Positions 7,954 to 17,173 are shown, counted from the stretch's first letter. The stretch is DNA of 64,000 bases from Oceanimonas baumannii (GCF_002245495.1 NZ_NQJF01000003.1:62001-126000), one strand, 5' to 3'. Notes: generated by a model not told the origin, from the letters alone. Made by a program: numbers and translations.

Positions 7954-8034
7954 GTTTCCTCCGTCAGGTATCCCATTCATAGGGGATACCGCAAGGGATA
8001 CCGTAGCCTCAAAAACATCTGAGAACAATGCCAA

Positions 8035-9081
8035 ATGACTGAGATCGTAAGAGATTCAAATACAAGGAAAAACCAGAGCGAAGCCGCTAGAGCTGGCGGT
8101 TTCAGCTCTGGCAGGTTTTCTGTTGCCCCCATGCTCGACTGGACTGACCGTCATTGCCGCTATTTTCACCGGCTGATGAGCCGCCATGCCCAGCTTTATA
8201 CCGAAATGGTGACCACCGGTGCCATTATTCACGGCAAAGGCGATTACCTCGCCTATAACGAGGAAGAGCATCCGCTGGTACTGCAGCTGGGCGGTAACGA
8301 TCCACAGGCCTTGGCACAGTGTGCCGTGCTGGCCGAACAACGCGGCTACGATGAAATCAACTTAAATGTGGGTTGCCCGTCAGACCGGGTGCAGAACGGC
8401 CTGTTTGGTGCCTGCCTGATGGCACACCCTCAAACCGTGGCCGATGGCATCGCAGCAATGAAGGCTGTGGTGTCGATTCCGGTTACCGTCAAAACCCGTA
8501 TCGGCATAGACGAGCAGGACAACTACGAGTTTCTCTGCACTCTGGTAGACAAGGTAGCAGAGGCCGGCGTGGATGCGCTGATTGTGCACGCCCGTAAAGC
8601 CTGGCTGCAGGGACTGAGCCCGAAAGAAAACCGTGAAATTCCACCGCTGGATTATGAGCGGGTCTACCAGCTAAAACGAGACTATCCTGCCCTGACCATG
8701 GCGGTAAACGGTGGCATCAAGACGCTGGACGAAGCCAGGGCACATTTGCAGCAGCTCGACGGTGTCATGCTGGGACGGGAAGTCTATCAGAATCCCTACT
8801 TACTCGCTCAGGTTGACGCTGAGCTGTTTGGTGAGCACTGGCAGGTACCAAGCCGTCATCAGGTGATCCGCAATCTGCTGCCTTACATTGAGCGGGAGCT
8901 GTCTCAGGGCACTTACCTCGGCAACATTACCCGCCATACTCTGGGGATTTTTCAGGGTATGCCCGGTGCCCGGGCGTGGCGTCGCCACTTAAGCGAAAAT
9001 GCCCACAAACGGGGCGCCGGCCCGGAAGTGGTGGAAGCAGCCATGGCCAGAGTACCGGAGGAGAGTGTCGTCTATAGTTAG
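8035..9081 (+). CDS. dusA: tRNA-dihydrouridine(20/20a) synthase DusA
   Basis: FMN-dependent enzyme that reduces uridine 20/20a in the D loop of tRNAs. The TIM-barrel part starts at [16 protein letters not shown]. The active-site cysteine is Cys114 in [10 protein letters not shown], followed by FGACLM; substrate and FMN motifs include [15 protein letters not shown] and NGGIK. At 348 residues it is slightly longer than usual because of about 26 N-terminal residues that seem to come from the integrated element. The ATG at 8035 has only a weak ribosome site. Expression is now likely driven from element DNA. The gene is otherwise intact. Confidence 0.93.
   Translation: MTEIVRDSNTRKNQSEAARAGGFSSGRFSVAPMLDWTDRHCRYFHRLMSRHAQLYTEMVTTGAIIHGKGDYLAYNEEEHPLVLQLGGNDPQALAQCAVLAEQRGYDEINLNVGCPSDRVQNGLFGACLMAHPQTVADGIAAMKAVVSIPVTVKTRIGIDEQDNYEFLCTLVDKVAEAGVDALIVHARKAWLQGLSPKENREIPPLDYERVYQLKRDYPALTMAVNGGIKTLDEARAHLQQLDGVMLGREVYQNPYLLAQVDAELFGEHWQVPSRHQVIRNLLPYIERELSQGTYLGNITRHTLGIFQGMPGARAWRRHLSENAHKRGAGPEVVEAAMARVPEESVVYS
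8100..8145. other. Probable attachment site (attR) within the 5' end of dusA
   Basis: Host-type DusA homology begins at [16 protein letters not shown] (from 8113). The 26 codons before it do not look like a normal DusA N-terminus and lie on the integrase side. The crossover therefore probably falls at the start of the conserved segment. The exact core cannot be fixed without attL, which is outside the window. Confidence 0.5.
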
Positions 9082-9111
9082 ATCGTCCCCTTTCCAGGAG
9101 GAGATCGCTCA

Positions 9112-9348
9112 ATGACACACACCCTTGCTGAAGAATTTCCTGAACAGGCCAGCCGCATTACCGAGCTCAAGCTCAGTGATGAAACATTTGCGCGGCTGGC
9201 CAGGGAATACCACAAACTCAACCACGAAATAGAGGGTCTTGAAGCCTGTAATCAGCCCATAGCCGATGCCGATTTCGAAACCCTGAAGCTGCGCCGCCAT
9301 CAGCTTAAAGAGCAAATTTATAAAGGCTGGTTTAACGGGCAAGGCTGA
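9112..9348 (+). CDS. YdcH-like DUF465 small protein
   Basis: A 78-residue all-helical protein of the YdcH/DUF465 family. It has the pattern FARLAREYHKLNHEIEGLE followed by FETLKLRRHQLKEQIY, which forms an antiparallel helical hairpin. AGGAGGAGA lies a few bases upstream of the ATG. It follows dusA by 30 bases and is followed by a strong hairpin, so it is probably the last gene of a dusA transcript. The molecular function of the family is not established. Confidence 0.8.
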   Translation: MTHTLAEEFPEQASRITELKLSDETFARLAREYHKLNHEIEGLEACNQPIADADFETLKLRRHQLKEQIYKGWFNGQG

Positions 9349-9352
9349 ACCC

Positions 9353-9386
9353 AATAAGGAGCAATGGCTTGTCATTGCTCCTTATT
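9353..9386 (+). terminator. Terminator-like hairpin after the ydcH-like gene
   Basis: A perfect 14-base inverted repeat (AATAAGGAGCAATG / CATTGCTCCTTATT) with a 6-base loop begins 4 bases after the stop codon. The U-tract is poor, so it could also act as a 3' stabilising hairpin. Confidence 0.65.
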
Positions 9387-9493
9387 AATAGAAAAAACCT
9401 ATTAAACAAAGTCATTCAAACGATTTCCCCTTTCCAAGCAATCAGGCAATACTGGGTCCTGTCATCGACACCGAATACATAAGGACTCAGATT

Positions 9494-10222
9494 ATGCTTA
9501 CAGACAAAACCGGCCAGCGCATTCCTCAGGTTACCTTTCGCACCCGCCAGCAGGATCAGTGGGTGAATGTGACCACCGACGAGCTGTTCAACGGAAAAAC
9601 CGTGGTGGTCTTTTCTCTGCCCGGAGCGTTTACGCCCACCTGTTCCTCCACGCACCTGCCCCGTTATAACGAGCTGGCCCCCGTGCTGTTTGAAAACGGC
9701 GTGGATGACATTATCTGCATGAGTGTCAACGATACCTTTGTGATGAACGCCTGGCTGGCAGATCAGGAAGCTGAGCATATTCATGTTATCCCCGACGGTA
9801 ACGGCGAGTTCACCGATGGCATGGGGATGCTGGTAGACAAGCAGGATCTGGGTTTTGGCAAACGCTCCTGGCGCTATTCCATGCTGGTAAAAGATGGCGT
9901 GATTGCCAAGATGTTTATTGAGCCCGAAAAGCCCGGCGACCCTTTTGAAGTATCTGATGCCGATACCATGCTGGCTTACATCAATCCGGAAGCGGCCAAA
10001 CCGTCTGCCATTACCGTATTCAGCAAACCCGGCTGTCCTTTCTGTACCCGGGCCAAACAAATGTTGCTGGACCGCAAAATGCGCTATGAAGAGGTGATTA
10101 TTGGCCAGGACGCTACCAGTATCAGCCTGAAAGCCGTGTCCGGCCGTTCTACCGTGCCGCAGATATTTATCGACGGCCGCCATATCGGTGGCAGCGACGA
10201 GCTGGCCGAGTTACTGGGATAA
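9494..10222 (+). CDS. Peroxiredoxin-glutaredoxin fusion (Prx5-Grx hybrid)
   Basis: A 242-residue two-domain enzyme. Residues 1-160 are a Prx5-type peroxiredoxin with the peroxidatic Cys50 in [16 protein letters not shown]. Residues ~170-242 are a glutaredoxin with CPFC (Cys181 and Cys184) and the TVPQIF and IGGSDEL glutathione-binding motifs. The fused glutaredoxin recycles the peroxidase domain with glutathione, giving glutathione-dependent reduction of H2O2 and alkyl hydroperoxides, as in Haemophilus PrxVd. It is followed 116 bases later by oxyR in the same direction, so control by OxyR is likely. AAGGA precedes the ATG. Confidence 0.95.
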   Translation: MLTDKTGQRIPQVTFRTRQQDQWVNVTTDELFNGKTVVVFSLPGAFTPTCSSTHLPRYNELAPVLFENGVDDIICMSVNDTFVMNAWLADQEAEHIHVIPDGNGEFTDGMGMLVDKQDLGFGKRSWRYSMLVKDGVIAKMFIEPEKPGDPFEVSDADTMLAYINPEAAKPSAITVFSKPGCPFCTRAKQMLLDRKMRYEEVIIGQDATSISLKAVSGRSTVPQIFIDGRHIGGSDELAELLG

Positions 10223-10338
10223 GCCAAACGAAGTATCAACAGGGTTGTTCCTTCTCCAAACTGCATATTACCTATCTTTTCATTCTCGCCAGAATCGGGG
10301 ATCATGCTCATAACTGAGTTGATAACCATGGTGAAAAG

Positions 10339-11232
10339 GTGAATTTACGGGATCTTGAATATCTGGTGGCGCTCGCCGAAGAGCGCCACTTTCGCAAGGC
10401 AGCAGAAAAGTGCTTTGTCAGTCAGCCCACCCTCAGCGGCCAGTTGCGCAAGCTGGAAGACGAGCTAGGGGTGCTGCTGATGGAACGAACGTCCCGCAAG
10501 GTACTGTTCACGCCGGCTGGGGATGCCATTACTGCTCAGGCCCGGCGGGTGCTGGCAGCCACCAAAGAGCTGCGCGATATTGCCCGCACCTTTACCGAGC
10601 CGATGTCGGGTGAACTGCATATTGGTCTTATTCCCACCGTAGGGCCTTATTTACTGCCCCATATTATCCCAGCCCTTAAACAGCACTTTCCCGAACTGCA
10701 TATCTTTCTTTATGAAGCCCAGACCCAGGTATTGCTGAAGCAACTGGCAGATGGTGATCTCGATTGCCTGATCCTGGCTCAGCTGGATGGCATGGATAAT
10801 TTCGGCTCTATGCACCTCTATGACGAGCCCATGCTGCTGGCACTGCCAGCAGGCCACCGGTGGGCAGACCGTGATGAAATAGGGCTTGGCGAGCTGAAAG
10901 GTGAAAAACTACTGATGCTGGAAGACGGCCACTGTCTTCGGGATCAAGCCATGGGCTTTTGTTTTGCCGCCGGTATTGGCGAAGACAGCCACTTTAAAGC
11001 CACCAGTCTGGAAACACTACGGAATATGGTCGCAGCCGGCTCCGGGCTCACCCTGATCCCTCAGCTGGCGGTAAACGGCCATCCAGAGAATGCCAGCGTG
11101 CATTACCTGAAGGTCACGGATCCGCAACCCCGCCGCAGCATCGCACTACTGCACCGGGCCCACTCGGTTCGCCGGCCTTGTTTCAATGAAATGGCAAGGG
11201 TGATCAGCCGCCTGCTTGGCGAACTGCTGTAA
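10339..11232 (+). CDS. oxyR: Hydrogen-peroxide sensing regulator OxyR
   Basis: A 297-residue LysR-type regulator. The N-terminal winged helix (MNLRDLEYLVALAEERHFRKAAEKC, then SQPTLSGQLRKLEDELG) is nearly that of E. coli OxyR. The redox pair is present at exactly the E. coli positions, Cys199 and Cys208, in LEDGHCLRDQAMGFCF. The start is GTG at 10339; the nearby ATG at 10328 reads into a stop after four codons. It is expected to activate the upstream peroxiredoxin-glutaredoxin gene and other peroxide defences. A bidirectional hairpin follows the stop. Confidence 0.95.
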   Translation: MNLRDLEYLVALAEERHFRKAAEKCFVSQPTLSGQLRKLEDELGVLLMERTSRKVLFTPAGDAITAQARRVLAATKELRDIARTFTEPMSGELHIGLIPTVGPYLLPHIIPALKQHFPELHIFLYEAQTQVLLKQLADGDLDCLILAQLDGMDNFGSMHLYDEPMLLALPAGHRWADRDEIGLGELKGEKLLMLEDGHCLRDQAMGFCFAAGIGEDSHFKATSLETLRNMVAAGSGLTLIPQLAVNGHPENASVHYLKVTDPQPRRSIALLHRAHSVRRPCFNEMARVISRLLGELL

Positions 11233-11247
11233 CAACGGCAGAAAAGC

Positions 11248-11275
11248 AAAAAGCCGGCTCAAGGCCGGCTTTTTT
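11248..11275. terminator. Bidirectional terminator between oxyR and the tRNA cluster
   Basis: GCCGGC stem with a TCAAG loop, flanked by five or more A on the left and T on the right. It forms a U-tailed hairpin in both directions and lies between the converging oxyR and tRNA-Arg transcripts. Confidence 0.85.
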
Positions 11276-11279
11276 AATA

Positions 11280-11356
11280 TGGCGCATCCGGGAGGATTCG
11301 AACCTCCGACCGCTCGGTTCGTAGCCGAGTACTCTATCCAGCTGAGCTACGGATGC
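11280..11356 (-). tRNA. tRNA-Arg (anticodon ACG), copy 3 of 3
   Basis: A 77-base tRNA with GCATCCG/CGGATGC acceptor arms, an anticodon loop CTACGAA (ACG, read as ICG), the GGTTCGAATCC T-arm and an encoded CCA end. Apart from the discriminator base G it follows the E. coli argV/Q type. It is the last gene of the Ser-Arg-Arg-Arg cluster and is followed by the terminator. Confidence 0.97.
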
Positions 11357-11381
11357 ATAACAGGTCGCGTTAATTTTCAGA

Positions 11382-11458
11382 TGGCGCATCCGGGAGGATT
11401 CGAACCTCCGACCGCTCGGTTCGTAGCCGAGTACTCTATCCAGCTGAGCTACGGATGC
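11382..11458 (-). tRNA. tRNA-Arg (anticodon ACG), copy 2 of 3
   Basis: Identical over all 77 bases to the copies on either side, with encoded CCA. The 25-base spacer to the next copy is not conserved, so the repeat unit is the tRNA itself. Part of the csrA-serV-argV-type cluster known from gammaproteobacteria. Confidence 0.97.
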
Positions 11459-11483
11459 TTTTCTGAAAAACGCTTTTAAAAAA

Positions 11484-11560
11484 TGGCGCATCCGGGAGGA
11501 TTCGAACCTCCGACCGCTCGGTTCGTAGCCGAGTACTCTATCCAGCTGAGCTACGGATGC
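11484..11560 (-). tRNA. tRNA-Arg (anticodon ACG), copy 1 of 3
   Basis: Same 77-base sequence as the other two copies, CCA encoded. It follows tRNA-Ser by 11 bases, so all four tRNAs are presumably processed from one precursor. Confidence 0.97.
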
Positions 11561-11571
11561 GCTGCAAAAAA

Positions 11572-11664
11572 TGGCGGTGAAGGAGGGATTCGAACCCTCG
11601 ATGCGGGTATAAGCCGCATACTCCCTTAGCAGGGGAGCGCCTTCAGCCTCTCGGCCACCTCACC
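11572..11664 (-). tRNA. tRNA-Ser (anticodon GCT)
   Basis: A 93-base class II tRNA with the long variable arm of serine tRNAs, anticodon loop CTGCTAA (GCT, reading AGC/AGU codons), a GGTTCGAATCC T-arm and encoded CCA. First gene of the leftward tRNA cluster, right after its promoter. Confidence 0.97.
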
Positions 11665-11679
11665 GTGTTTGCGGGGCGT

Positions 11680-11707
11680 ATATTACCGCCGGGCCAAAAT
11701 AAGTCAA
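11680..11707 (-). promoter_or_regulatory. Promoter of the tRNA cluster
   Basis: Leftward TTGACT (-35) and TAATAT (-10) are separated by 16 bases. A GC-rich stretch (ACGCCCCGC) follows the -10, typical of stringently controlled stable-RNA promoters. The tRNA-Ser 5' end is about 15 bases downstream. Confidence 0.75.
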
Positions 11708-11804
11708 ACACTTTTCCGGCCCGATTTTTCCGTTTGGACATACTTTAAGCATTTGGGAGCAAAAGCCATCAATATGAATAAAAAACACCCCGAAAAACCG
11801 TTAA

Positions 11805-11996
11805 TCAGTACTGGCTATCGTCGCCAGTACCCTTCTCGGCCTGTATCCGCATATAGATTTCTTCACGGTGTACAGACACTTCTTTCGGGGCATTCACACC
11901 AATGCGCACCTGGTTACCCTTAACGCCCAATACGGTTACGGTGACTTCATCACCGATCATCAGGGTTTCCCCTACCCGACGAGTCAAAATTAGCAT
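11805..11996 (-). CDS. csrA: Carbon storage regulator CsrA
   Basis: A 63-residue RNA-binding protein starting [18 protein letters not shown] and continuing [13 protein letters not shown], which is almost the CsrA consensus. The start at 11996 has AGGAG upstream; the frame can be extended 28 codons but those residues are not CsrA. CsrA dimers bind GGA motifs in mRNA leaders and control glycogen, biofilm, motility and virulence traits. Position between alaS and the Ser/Arg tRNA genes is the usual gammaproteobacterial arrangement. Confidence 0.97.
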
Positions 11997-12112
11997 ATGG
12001 CTGCTCCTGTTATGGCTATCTATTAGTAAAAAATGCTGTTTATTATCCGATAAAGGCGATGAAAAACCCAGCCTTCCCATGGCATGAAATGGGGTAGAAC
12101 ATCGTCAAAATC

Positions 12113-12141
12113 AAGAGGCCTGTCAAAGACAGGCCTCTTTT
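12113..12141. terminator. Hairpin terminator downstream of alaS
   Basis: A 12-base stem AAGAGGCCTGTC / GACAGGCCTCTT with a 3-base loop lies about 108 bases after the alaS stop and upstream of csrA. The leftward U-tract is interrupted, but the stem is strong. Confidence 0.7.
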
Positions 12142-12248
12142 AATTACGGCAAATGGCTGCCGCTCCAAATTATAGACGCTGATACCAGCGCAGTGGCATT
12201 ATCGCCAGCCGCTCCGACAGTGCCTGTCGGTTGTGCAGACTGCGACTC

Positions 12249-14876
12249 TCAGAGACGCTCACCCAGCCAGCCGGATACCGACTCCAGCGCCGCTGGCAGG
12301 GCAGCCGGCTCGCTGCCGCCAGCCTGAGCCATGTCCGGGCGGCCACCGCCCTTGCCGCCCACCTGCTGGGCCACCATGTTGACCAGCTCTCCGGCCTTGA
12401 CCTTACCGGTCAGATCCTTGGTAACACCGGCAATCAGACTTACCTTGTCGCCACTGACGGTGCCCAGCACCACCACACCGGACTGCAGCTTGGATTTAAG
12501 GTCGTCCAGGGTGCCCCGCAAAGACTTGGCATCCACTCCTTCCAGATTAGCCACCAGCACCTTGCTGCCGTTGATGTCGACCACCTGCTCGAGCAAAGAG
12601 GCACCGGCCTGAGCCGCCAGTTTGCCCTTGAGCTGTTCAATTTCCTTTTCCAGCTGGCGACTGCGCTCCAGCAGCTGGCGAACCTTGGCCGAGACCGAGA
12701 AGGTATCTCCCTTGACCAGGCTGGCAGCTTGGTTAATTTCGTGATCCAGCTGATGCAGGTAAGCCTGTGCCGCTTCGCCAGTCACCGCTTCGATACGGCG
12801 CACGCCGGCAGCAATGCCACTCTCCGACAAAATCTTGAACAGGCCGATGTCACCGGTGCGACTGACGTGGGTACCACCACACAGCTCGGTAGACACTTCG
12901 CCCATGGCGACCACCCGCACTTCGTTTTCATCGTACTTCTCACCGAACAGCGCAGTCGCACCAGCCCGTTTGGCCCCTTCCAGGTCCATCAGCTGAGTGG
13001 AGACTGGCAGGTTGGCACGAATATCACGGTTAACCATATCTTCCACTTCTCTTAGCTCCTGAGCACTCATTGCTTCCAGGTGAGAGAAGTCAAAACGCAG
13101 TCGCTCCGGCTCGACCAGCGATCCTTTCTGGGTTACGTGTTCACCCAGCAGTTTACGCAGACTGGCATGCAGCAGGTGGGTCACCGAGTGGTTCAGGGCA
13201 GTAGCCTGACGGCGGGCACCATCTACCGCCGCAGATACCACTTCACCTTCTTCCAGAGTGCCCAGCTCCAGATACCCCAGATGCAAAATACCGTTACCGG
13301 CCTTTTGGGTGTCTTTTACCACAAACAGACCGTCATCCATCCGAATGACACCAGCATCACCCACCTGACCACCAGACTCAGCGTAGAACGGCGTGCTATC
13401 GAGCACCACAGCCCCCTCTTCACCGGCGATCAGCGCCGCTACCGGCTCACCGTCCTTGAACAGGCCGGTGACCTTGGCCGGCTGTGCCAGATGTTCGTAG
13501 CCAGTAAAGGCCGTTTCGCCGTCAACCTTGATCACCTTGGAGTAATCCACGCCGAAGTTAGAAGCTTCCTTGGCCCGCTCCCGTTGCTGCTGCATCAGGG
13601 TTTCAAAGCCAGCCTCATCAATGCTGATATCCCTGTCACGCAGTACATCGGCGGTCAGATCTGCCGGGAAACCGTAGGTATCGTAAAGCTTGAATACCAC
13701 TTCACCAGGCAGCACCTGGCTGTCACCCAGCTCAGCAATGGCATCTTCCAGCAGCTGCAGGCCCCGGTCCAGTGTGCGGGCAAACTGCTCTTCTTCCAGC
13801 CGCAGCACCTTCTCGATAACAGGACGCTGAGTGTTGAGCTCCGGATAAGCTTCACCCATCTGCTCGCACAAGGAACCCACCAGCGTGTGGAAGAAGGTCT
13901 TGTCGGCACCCAGCTTGCGGCCATGGCGTACAGCCCGGCGGATAATACGACGCAGCACGTAACCCCGGCCTTCGTTGGAAGGCATCACGCCATCGGCAAT
14001 CAGGAAGGAGCAGGAACGAATATGGTCGGCAATCACTCGCAGCGACTTATTGTCAAGATCGGTGGCACCCACCGCCTCGGCAGCGGCCTTGATCAGCGCC
14101 TGAAACAGATCGATCTCGTAGTTGGAGTGCACGCCCTGCAAAATAGTGGCGATACGCTCCAGGCCCATGCCGGTGTCCACCGAGGGCTTGGGCAGAGGCT
14201 CCATGGTACCGTCGGCATGACGGTTGAACTGCATGAATACCAGGTTCCAGATTTCAATGTAGCGGTCGCCGTCTTCTTCCGGGCTGCCGGGAGGGCCACC
14301 CCAGATATGCTCGCCGTGATCGTAGAAGATTTCTGTGCAAGGGCCGCAAGGGCCGGTGTCGCCCATGGTCCAGAAGTTGTCGGAAGCGTACTGGGCACCC
14401 TTGTTGTCACCGATGCGCACGATGCGATCCGCCGGCACGCCGATTTCCTGAGACCAGATATCAAAGGCCTCATCGTCGGTCTCGTACACGGTAACCCACA
14501 ACTTGTCTTTGGGCAGCTTGACCACTCCGGTCAGGAATTCCCAGGCAAAACGAATGGCATCCTGCTTGAAATAGTCACCAAAGCTGAAGTTGCCCAGCAT
14601 TTCAAAGAAAGTGTGGTGACGGGCAGTATACCCCACGTTTTCCAGATCGTTGTGCTTGCCACCGGCGCGCACGCAACGCTGGGAGCTGACCGCTCTGTTG
14701 TAAGCTCGCTGCTCCAGCCCCAGGAACAGATCCTTGAACTGGTTCATGCCGGCGTTGGTAAACAGCAGGGTCGGGTCGTTGTGAGGCACCAGCGAGCTGG
14801 ACGCCACCACCTGGTGTCCTTGCTGGCGGAAATACTCGAGAAACGCATTGCGTAACTCAGACGTGGTCATTCGCAT
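12249..14876 (-). CDS. alaS: Alanyl-tRNA synthetase
   Basis: An 875-residue class IIc synthetase, the usual bacterial length. Catalytic core from the N-terminus ([34 protein letters not shown], motif 3 near [10 protein letters not shown]), tRNA-binding middle part, editing domain with the zinc-binding HxxxH (HSVTHLLHA) and CGGTH motifs, and the C-Ala domain ending with [20 protein letters not shown]. It charges tRNA-Ala and deacylates Ser- and Gly-tRNA-Ala. AGGAT lies 6 bases upstream of the first ATG. It is transcribed in the recA-recX-alaS-csrA order usual for the group. Confidence 0.98.
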   Translation of the reverse strand: MRMTTSELRNAFLEYFRQQGHQVVASSSLVPHNDPTLLFTNAGMNQFKDLFLGLEQRAYNRAVSSQRCVRAGGKHNDLENVGYTARHHTFFEMLGNFSFGDYFKQDAIRFAWEFLTGVVKLPKDKLWVTVYETDDEAFDIWSQEIGVPADRIVRIGDNKGAQYASDNFWTMGDTGPCGPCTEIFYDHGEHIWGGPPGSPEEDGDRYIEIWNLVFMQFNRHADGTMEPLPKPSVDTGMGLERIATILQGVHSNYEIDLFQALIKAAAEAVGATDLDNKSLRVIADHIRSCSFLIADGVMPSNEGRGYVLRRIIRRAVRHGRKLGADKTFFHTLVGSLCEQMGEAYPELNTQRPVIEKVLRLEEEQFARTLDRGLQLLEDAIAELGDSQVLPGEVVFKLYDTYGFPADLTADVLRDRDISIDEAGFETLMQQQRERAKEASNFGVDYSKVIKVDGETAFTGYEHLAQPAKVTGLFKDGEPVAALIAGEEGAVVLDSTPFYAESGGQVGDAGVIRMDDGLFVVKDTQKAGNGILHLGYLELGTLEEGEVVSAAVDGARRQATALNHSVTHLLHASLRKLLGEHVTQKGSLVEPERLRFDFSHLEAMSAQELREVEDMVNRDIRANLPVSTQLMDLEGAKRAGATALFGEKYDENEVRVVAMGEVSTELCGGTHVSRTGDIGLFKILSESGIAAGVRRIEAVTGEAAQAYLHQLDHEINQAASLVKGDTFSVSAKVRQLLERSRQLEKEIEQLKGKLAAQAGASLLEQVVDINGSKVLVANLEGVDAKSLRGTLDDLKSKLQSGVVVLGTVSGDKVSLIAGVTKDLTGKVKAGELVNMVAQQVGGKGGGRPDMAQAGGSEPAALPAALESVSGWLGERL

Positions 14877-14978
14877 GGAAAATCCTGTTGATAACTTGGT
14901 AGGCGTTTACACCCATAATTTAAAAGGAATGAGGAGTAATGTAAAATACGCCATGGTCTTCACCCGGCCTGAAAGGAG

Positions 14979-15443
14979 CTATTCCTTGCTGCTTTCAAGA
15001 GCGTAACGAATATGATCCGGCGCAAATCCCCTTGCCTGCAGATAACGCATACGTTTGGCCCGTTCTTTAAAATCGGTGACGGGTCCTTCGCCAAAGCGGC
15101 CCAGGTAACACTCCCTGGCCAGTTCAAACCAGTCGGTGTCCTGCTGCTCCAGCGCCGTGGCGATCTCCTCCGCAGCCACTCCCTTATGCTGCAGCTCGGT
15201 CCGGATACGCAGGGGGCCATGCTTTTTGTAAATATGCTGACGAACCTGCACCTGAGCAAAGCGGGCATCCTGCAGCCATTGCTGCTGTTCCAGCTTATTC
15301 AGGGTCCGGACGATTGCATCCTCATCAAACTGACGCTGGCGCAGTTTTTGTTCCAGCTCCCGCCGGCTGTGATCCCGGCGTGACAACAGCCGCAGGGCAC
15401 AATCCCATACCGGCTGATCCGGATTGGAAGGTTCAAACAACAT
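14979..15443 (-). CDS. recX: Regulatory protein RecX
   Basis: A 154-residue helical protein of the RecX family with tandem three-helix repeats: LLSRRDHSRRELEQKLRQR, then QQQWLQDARFAQ and a C-terminal RYLQARGFAPDHIRYAL. RecX binds along RecA filaments and limits RecA strand exchange. It lies 45 bases downstream of recA, behind a strong hairpin, so it is probably expressed by read-through from the recA promoter as in E. coli. Confidence 0.93.
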   Translation of the reverse strand: MLFEPSNPDQPVWDCALRLLSRRDHSRRELEQKLRQRQFDEDAIVRTLNKLEQQQWLQDARFAQVQVRQHIYKKHGPLRIRTELQHKGVAAEEIATALEQQDTDWFELARECYLGRFGEGPVTDFKERAKRMRYLQARGFAPDHIRYALESSKE

Positions 15444-15461
15444 CAGAGAGCCTTAAATACA

Positions 15462-15484
15462 AAGGCCGGGCATTGCCCGGCCTT
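15462..15484 (-). terminator. Intrinsic hairpin between recA and recX
   Basis: A 10-base perfect stem AAGGCCGGGC / GCCCGGCCTT with a 3-base loop directly after the recA stop. It should keep recX expression far below that of recA. Confidence 0.8.
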
Positions 15485-15488
15485 GTTA

Positions 15489-16556
15489 TCAGAATTCGGC
15501 ATTGCCATCAGGGCCGTCAAGCTCCGGCAAAGGTTCGCCCTTGCCGTCAGCGTCAGCCGCCGCTCCAGGAGACAGCAACAGCATCTGGCGCAGTTGCTGC
15601 TCAATTTCTTCGGCAATACTGGTGTGCTCCAGCAGATATTTGATGGAGTTGGCCTTGCCCTGACCAATTTTATCGCCCTTGTAGCTGTACCAGGCACCGG
15701 CTTTTTCAATCAGCTTGTGCTTCACGCCCAGCTCAATCAATTCGCCTTCCTTCGAGATACCGGCGCCGTACATGATCTGGAACTCGGCCTGTTTGAACGG
15801 AGGAGCCACCTTGTTCTTGACTACCTTAACCCGGGTTTCGTTACCCACCACTTCATCACCTTCCTTGATGGAGCCGATGCGGCGAATATCGAGGCGCACG
15901 GAAGAGTAGAATTTAAGCGCGTTACCACCGGTAGTAGTTTCCGGGCTGCCGAACATGACACCGATTTTCATGCGGATCTGGTTGATGAAAATACACAGGC
16001 AGTTGGCACTCTTGATGTTGCCGGTCAGCTTACGCAGCGCCTGAGACATCAGACGAGCCTGTAGGCCAACGTGGGAGTCACCCATTTCACCTTCAATCTC
16101 GGCGCGGGGAGTCAATGCCGCAACCGAGTCAACAATAATGACGTCAACGGCACCGGAACGAACCAGCATGTCGCAGATTTCCAGAGCCTGTTCGCCGGTA
16201 TCGGGCTGGGACACCAGCAGATCGTCAACGTTCACACCCAGCTTGCCGGCATACACCGGGTCCAGCGCGTGCTCGGCATCCACAAAAGCACATACCTTGC
16301 CTGCACGCTGTGCCTGAGCAATCACCTGCAGAGTCAGGGTGGTTTTACCGGAAGACTCAGGACCGTAAATTTCAACAATGCGGCCGGTGGGCAGACCACC
16401 AATGCCCAGAGCGATATCCAGAGACAGGGAGCCGGTGGAAATGGCTTCAACATTCAAAGCCTTGTTGTCGCCCAAACGCATGATGGAACCCTTGCCAAAC
16501 TGTTTTTCAATCTGACCCAGGGCGGCGGCCAAGGCTTTTTCTTTGTTCTGATCCAT
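15489..16556 (-). CDS. recA: Recombinase RecA
   Basis: A 355-residue RecA. N-terminal helix ([26 protein letters not shown]), Walker [10 protein letters not shown] near residue 66, Walker B region [10 protein letters not shown], loop L2 around [27 protein letters not shown], and an acidic C-terminal tail (GPDGNAEF). It forms filaments on single-stranded DNA, promotes strand exchange, and stimulates LexA self-cleavage. Upstream is a textbook SOS promoter. Confidence 0.99.
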   Translation of the reverse strand: MDQNKEKALAAALGQIEKQFGKGSIMRLGDNKALNVEAISTGSLSLDIALGIGGLPTGRIVEIYGPESSGKTTLTLQVIAQAQRAGKVCAFVDAEHALDPVYAGKLGVNVDDLLVSQPDTGEQALEICDMLVRSGAVDVIIVDSVAALTPRAEIEGEMGDSHVGLQARLMSQALRKLTGNIKSANCLCIFINQIRMKIGVMFGSPETTTGGNALKFYSSVRLDIRRIGSIKEGDEVVGNETRVKVVKNKVAPPFKQAEFQIMYGAGISKEGELIELGVKHKLIEKAGAWYSYKGDKIGQGKANSIKYLLEHTSIAEEIEQQLRQMLLLSPGAAADADGKGEPLPELDGPDGNAEF

Positions 16557-16606
16557 AAAATGCTCCGCTGAAATTGACTGGTGCTTATTTTTAGAAACTG
16601 ATGTTG

Positions 16607-16634
16607 AGTATACTGGTTATTCGTACAGTATCAA
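16607..16634 (-). promoter_or_regulatory. SOS-controlled recA promoter with LexA box
   Basis: Leftward TTGATA (-35) and TATACT (-10) with 16-base spacing. Between and over them lies TACTGGTTATTCGTACAGTA (16611-16630), a CTG-N10-CAG palindrome matching the E. coli recA LexA box in position and ends. The -35 overlaps the stop codon of the upstream pncC gene. Confidence 0.93.
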
Positions 16635-17173
16635 GTGGGGTTTTGCTCAAGCAGAGACAGGCAACATGCCAGTGCCTGAATCACGGTCTGATGGCGTACC
16701 GCCGCCCGGTCACCATCCAGCTGTAACAGCCGGCACTCGAGTAAGTCGGTACCGGCCATATAACAGGCCAGCCAGACGGTACCTACCGGCTTCTCAGGAC
16801 TGCCACCGCCGGGGCCAGCGACACCGGTTACCGCTACGCCAAGATCGCAGCCAGAGTGTAAGCAGGCACCGCGTACCATGGCCTCGGCAACTTCCCGGCT
16901 GACCGCACCATGTTGCTCAATCAGCGCCATATCTACCCCCAGCATGTCGTGTTTGGCGGCATTGGAATAGGTGACGAACCCCCGTTCGAACCAGGCTGAA
17001 CTGCCGGCTATGTCGGTCATTGCACAGGCGATACCGCCGCCGGTACAGGACTCTGCGGTGACCATCATAAGGTGTTGACGCGCCAGCGCCTCGCCCAACT
17101 GTCGTGCCAAAGTCATGCTGTCCAACCGTGGTTCCTCCCGCTCACCGAAAGCGCCTATTATGCCGGTTGCCAT
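16631..17173 (-). CDS. pncC: Nicotinamide-nucleotide amidohydrolase PncC (CinA C-terminal type)
   Basis: A 180-residue single-domain CinA-C protein that deamidates NMN to nicotinic acid mononucleotide in pyridine nucleotide salvage. Visible motifs are VTAESCTGGGIACAMTDIAGSSAWF (with the catalytic Ser in SCTGG), GAVSREVAEAM and VAGPGGGSPEKPVGTVW. GGAG sits 8 bases before the ATG at 17173. An internal ATG at 17116 would give a length closer to E. coli YgaD, so the start is uncertain. Upstream-of-recA position is conserved in enterics. Its stop codon abuts the recA LexA box. Confidence 0.93.
   Translation of the reverse strand: MATGIIGAFGEREEPRLDSMTLARQLGEALARQHLMMVTAESCTGGGIACAMTDIAGSSAWFERGFVTYSNAAKHDMLGVDMALIEQHGAVSREVAEAMVRGACLHSGCDLGVAVTGVAGPGGGSPEKPVGTVWLACYMAGTDLLECRLLQLDGDRAAVRHQTVIQALACCLSLLEQNPT

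Larger units (their letters stand above)
1..8130 (-). mobile_element. Right end of an integrative element (satellite or prophage-like) inserted in dusA
   Basis: About 8.1 kb of leftward genes end at a tyrosine integrase abutting the 5' end of dusA, a known hotspot for integrative elements. Contents: P2-type gpA endonuclease, PrtN-like and Ash-like proteins, an orphan gpO-like protein, AlpA, a RES-Xre toxin-antitoxin pair and integrase. Stretches around 2440-3150 and 4620-5300 look clearly more AT-rich than the host genes to the right. No capsid, portal, terminase or tail gene is visible, but the left end and attL lie outside the window. Satellite versus decayed or complete prophage cannot be settled here. 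Confidence 0.85.

Noticed and set aside
1-8130. Calling the element a confirmed phage satellite
   Set aside because: The left end is outside the window; missing structural genes could be there.
13080-14855. 591-codon open frame on the plus strand
   Set aside because: It lies entirely antisense to alaS, whose protein is unmistakable; the frame is a codon-bias shadow.
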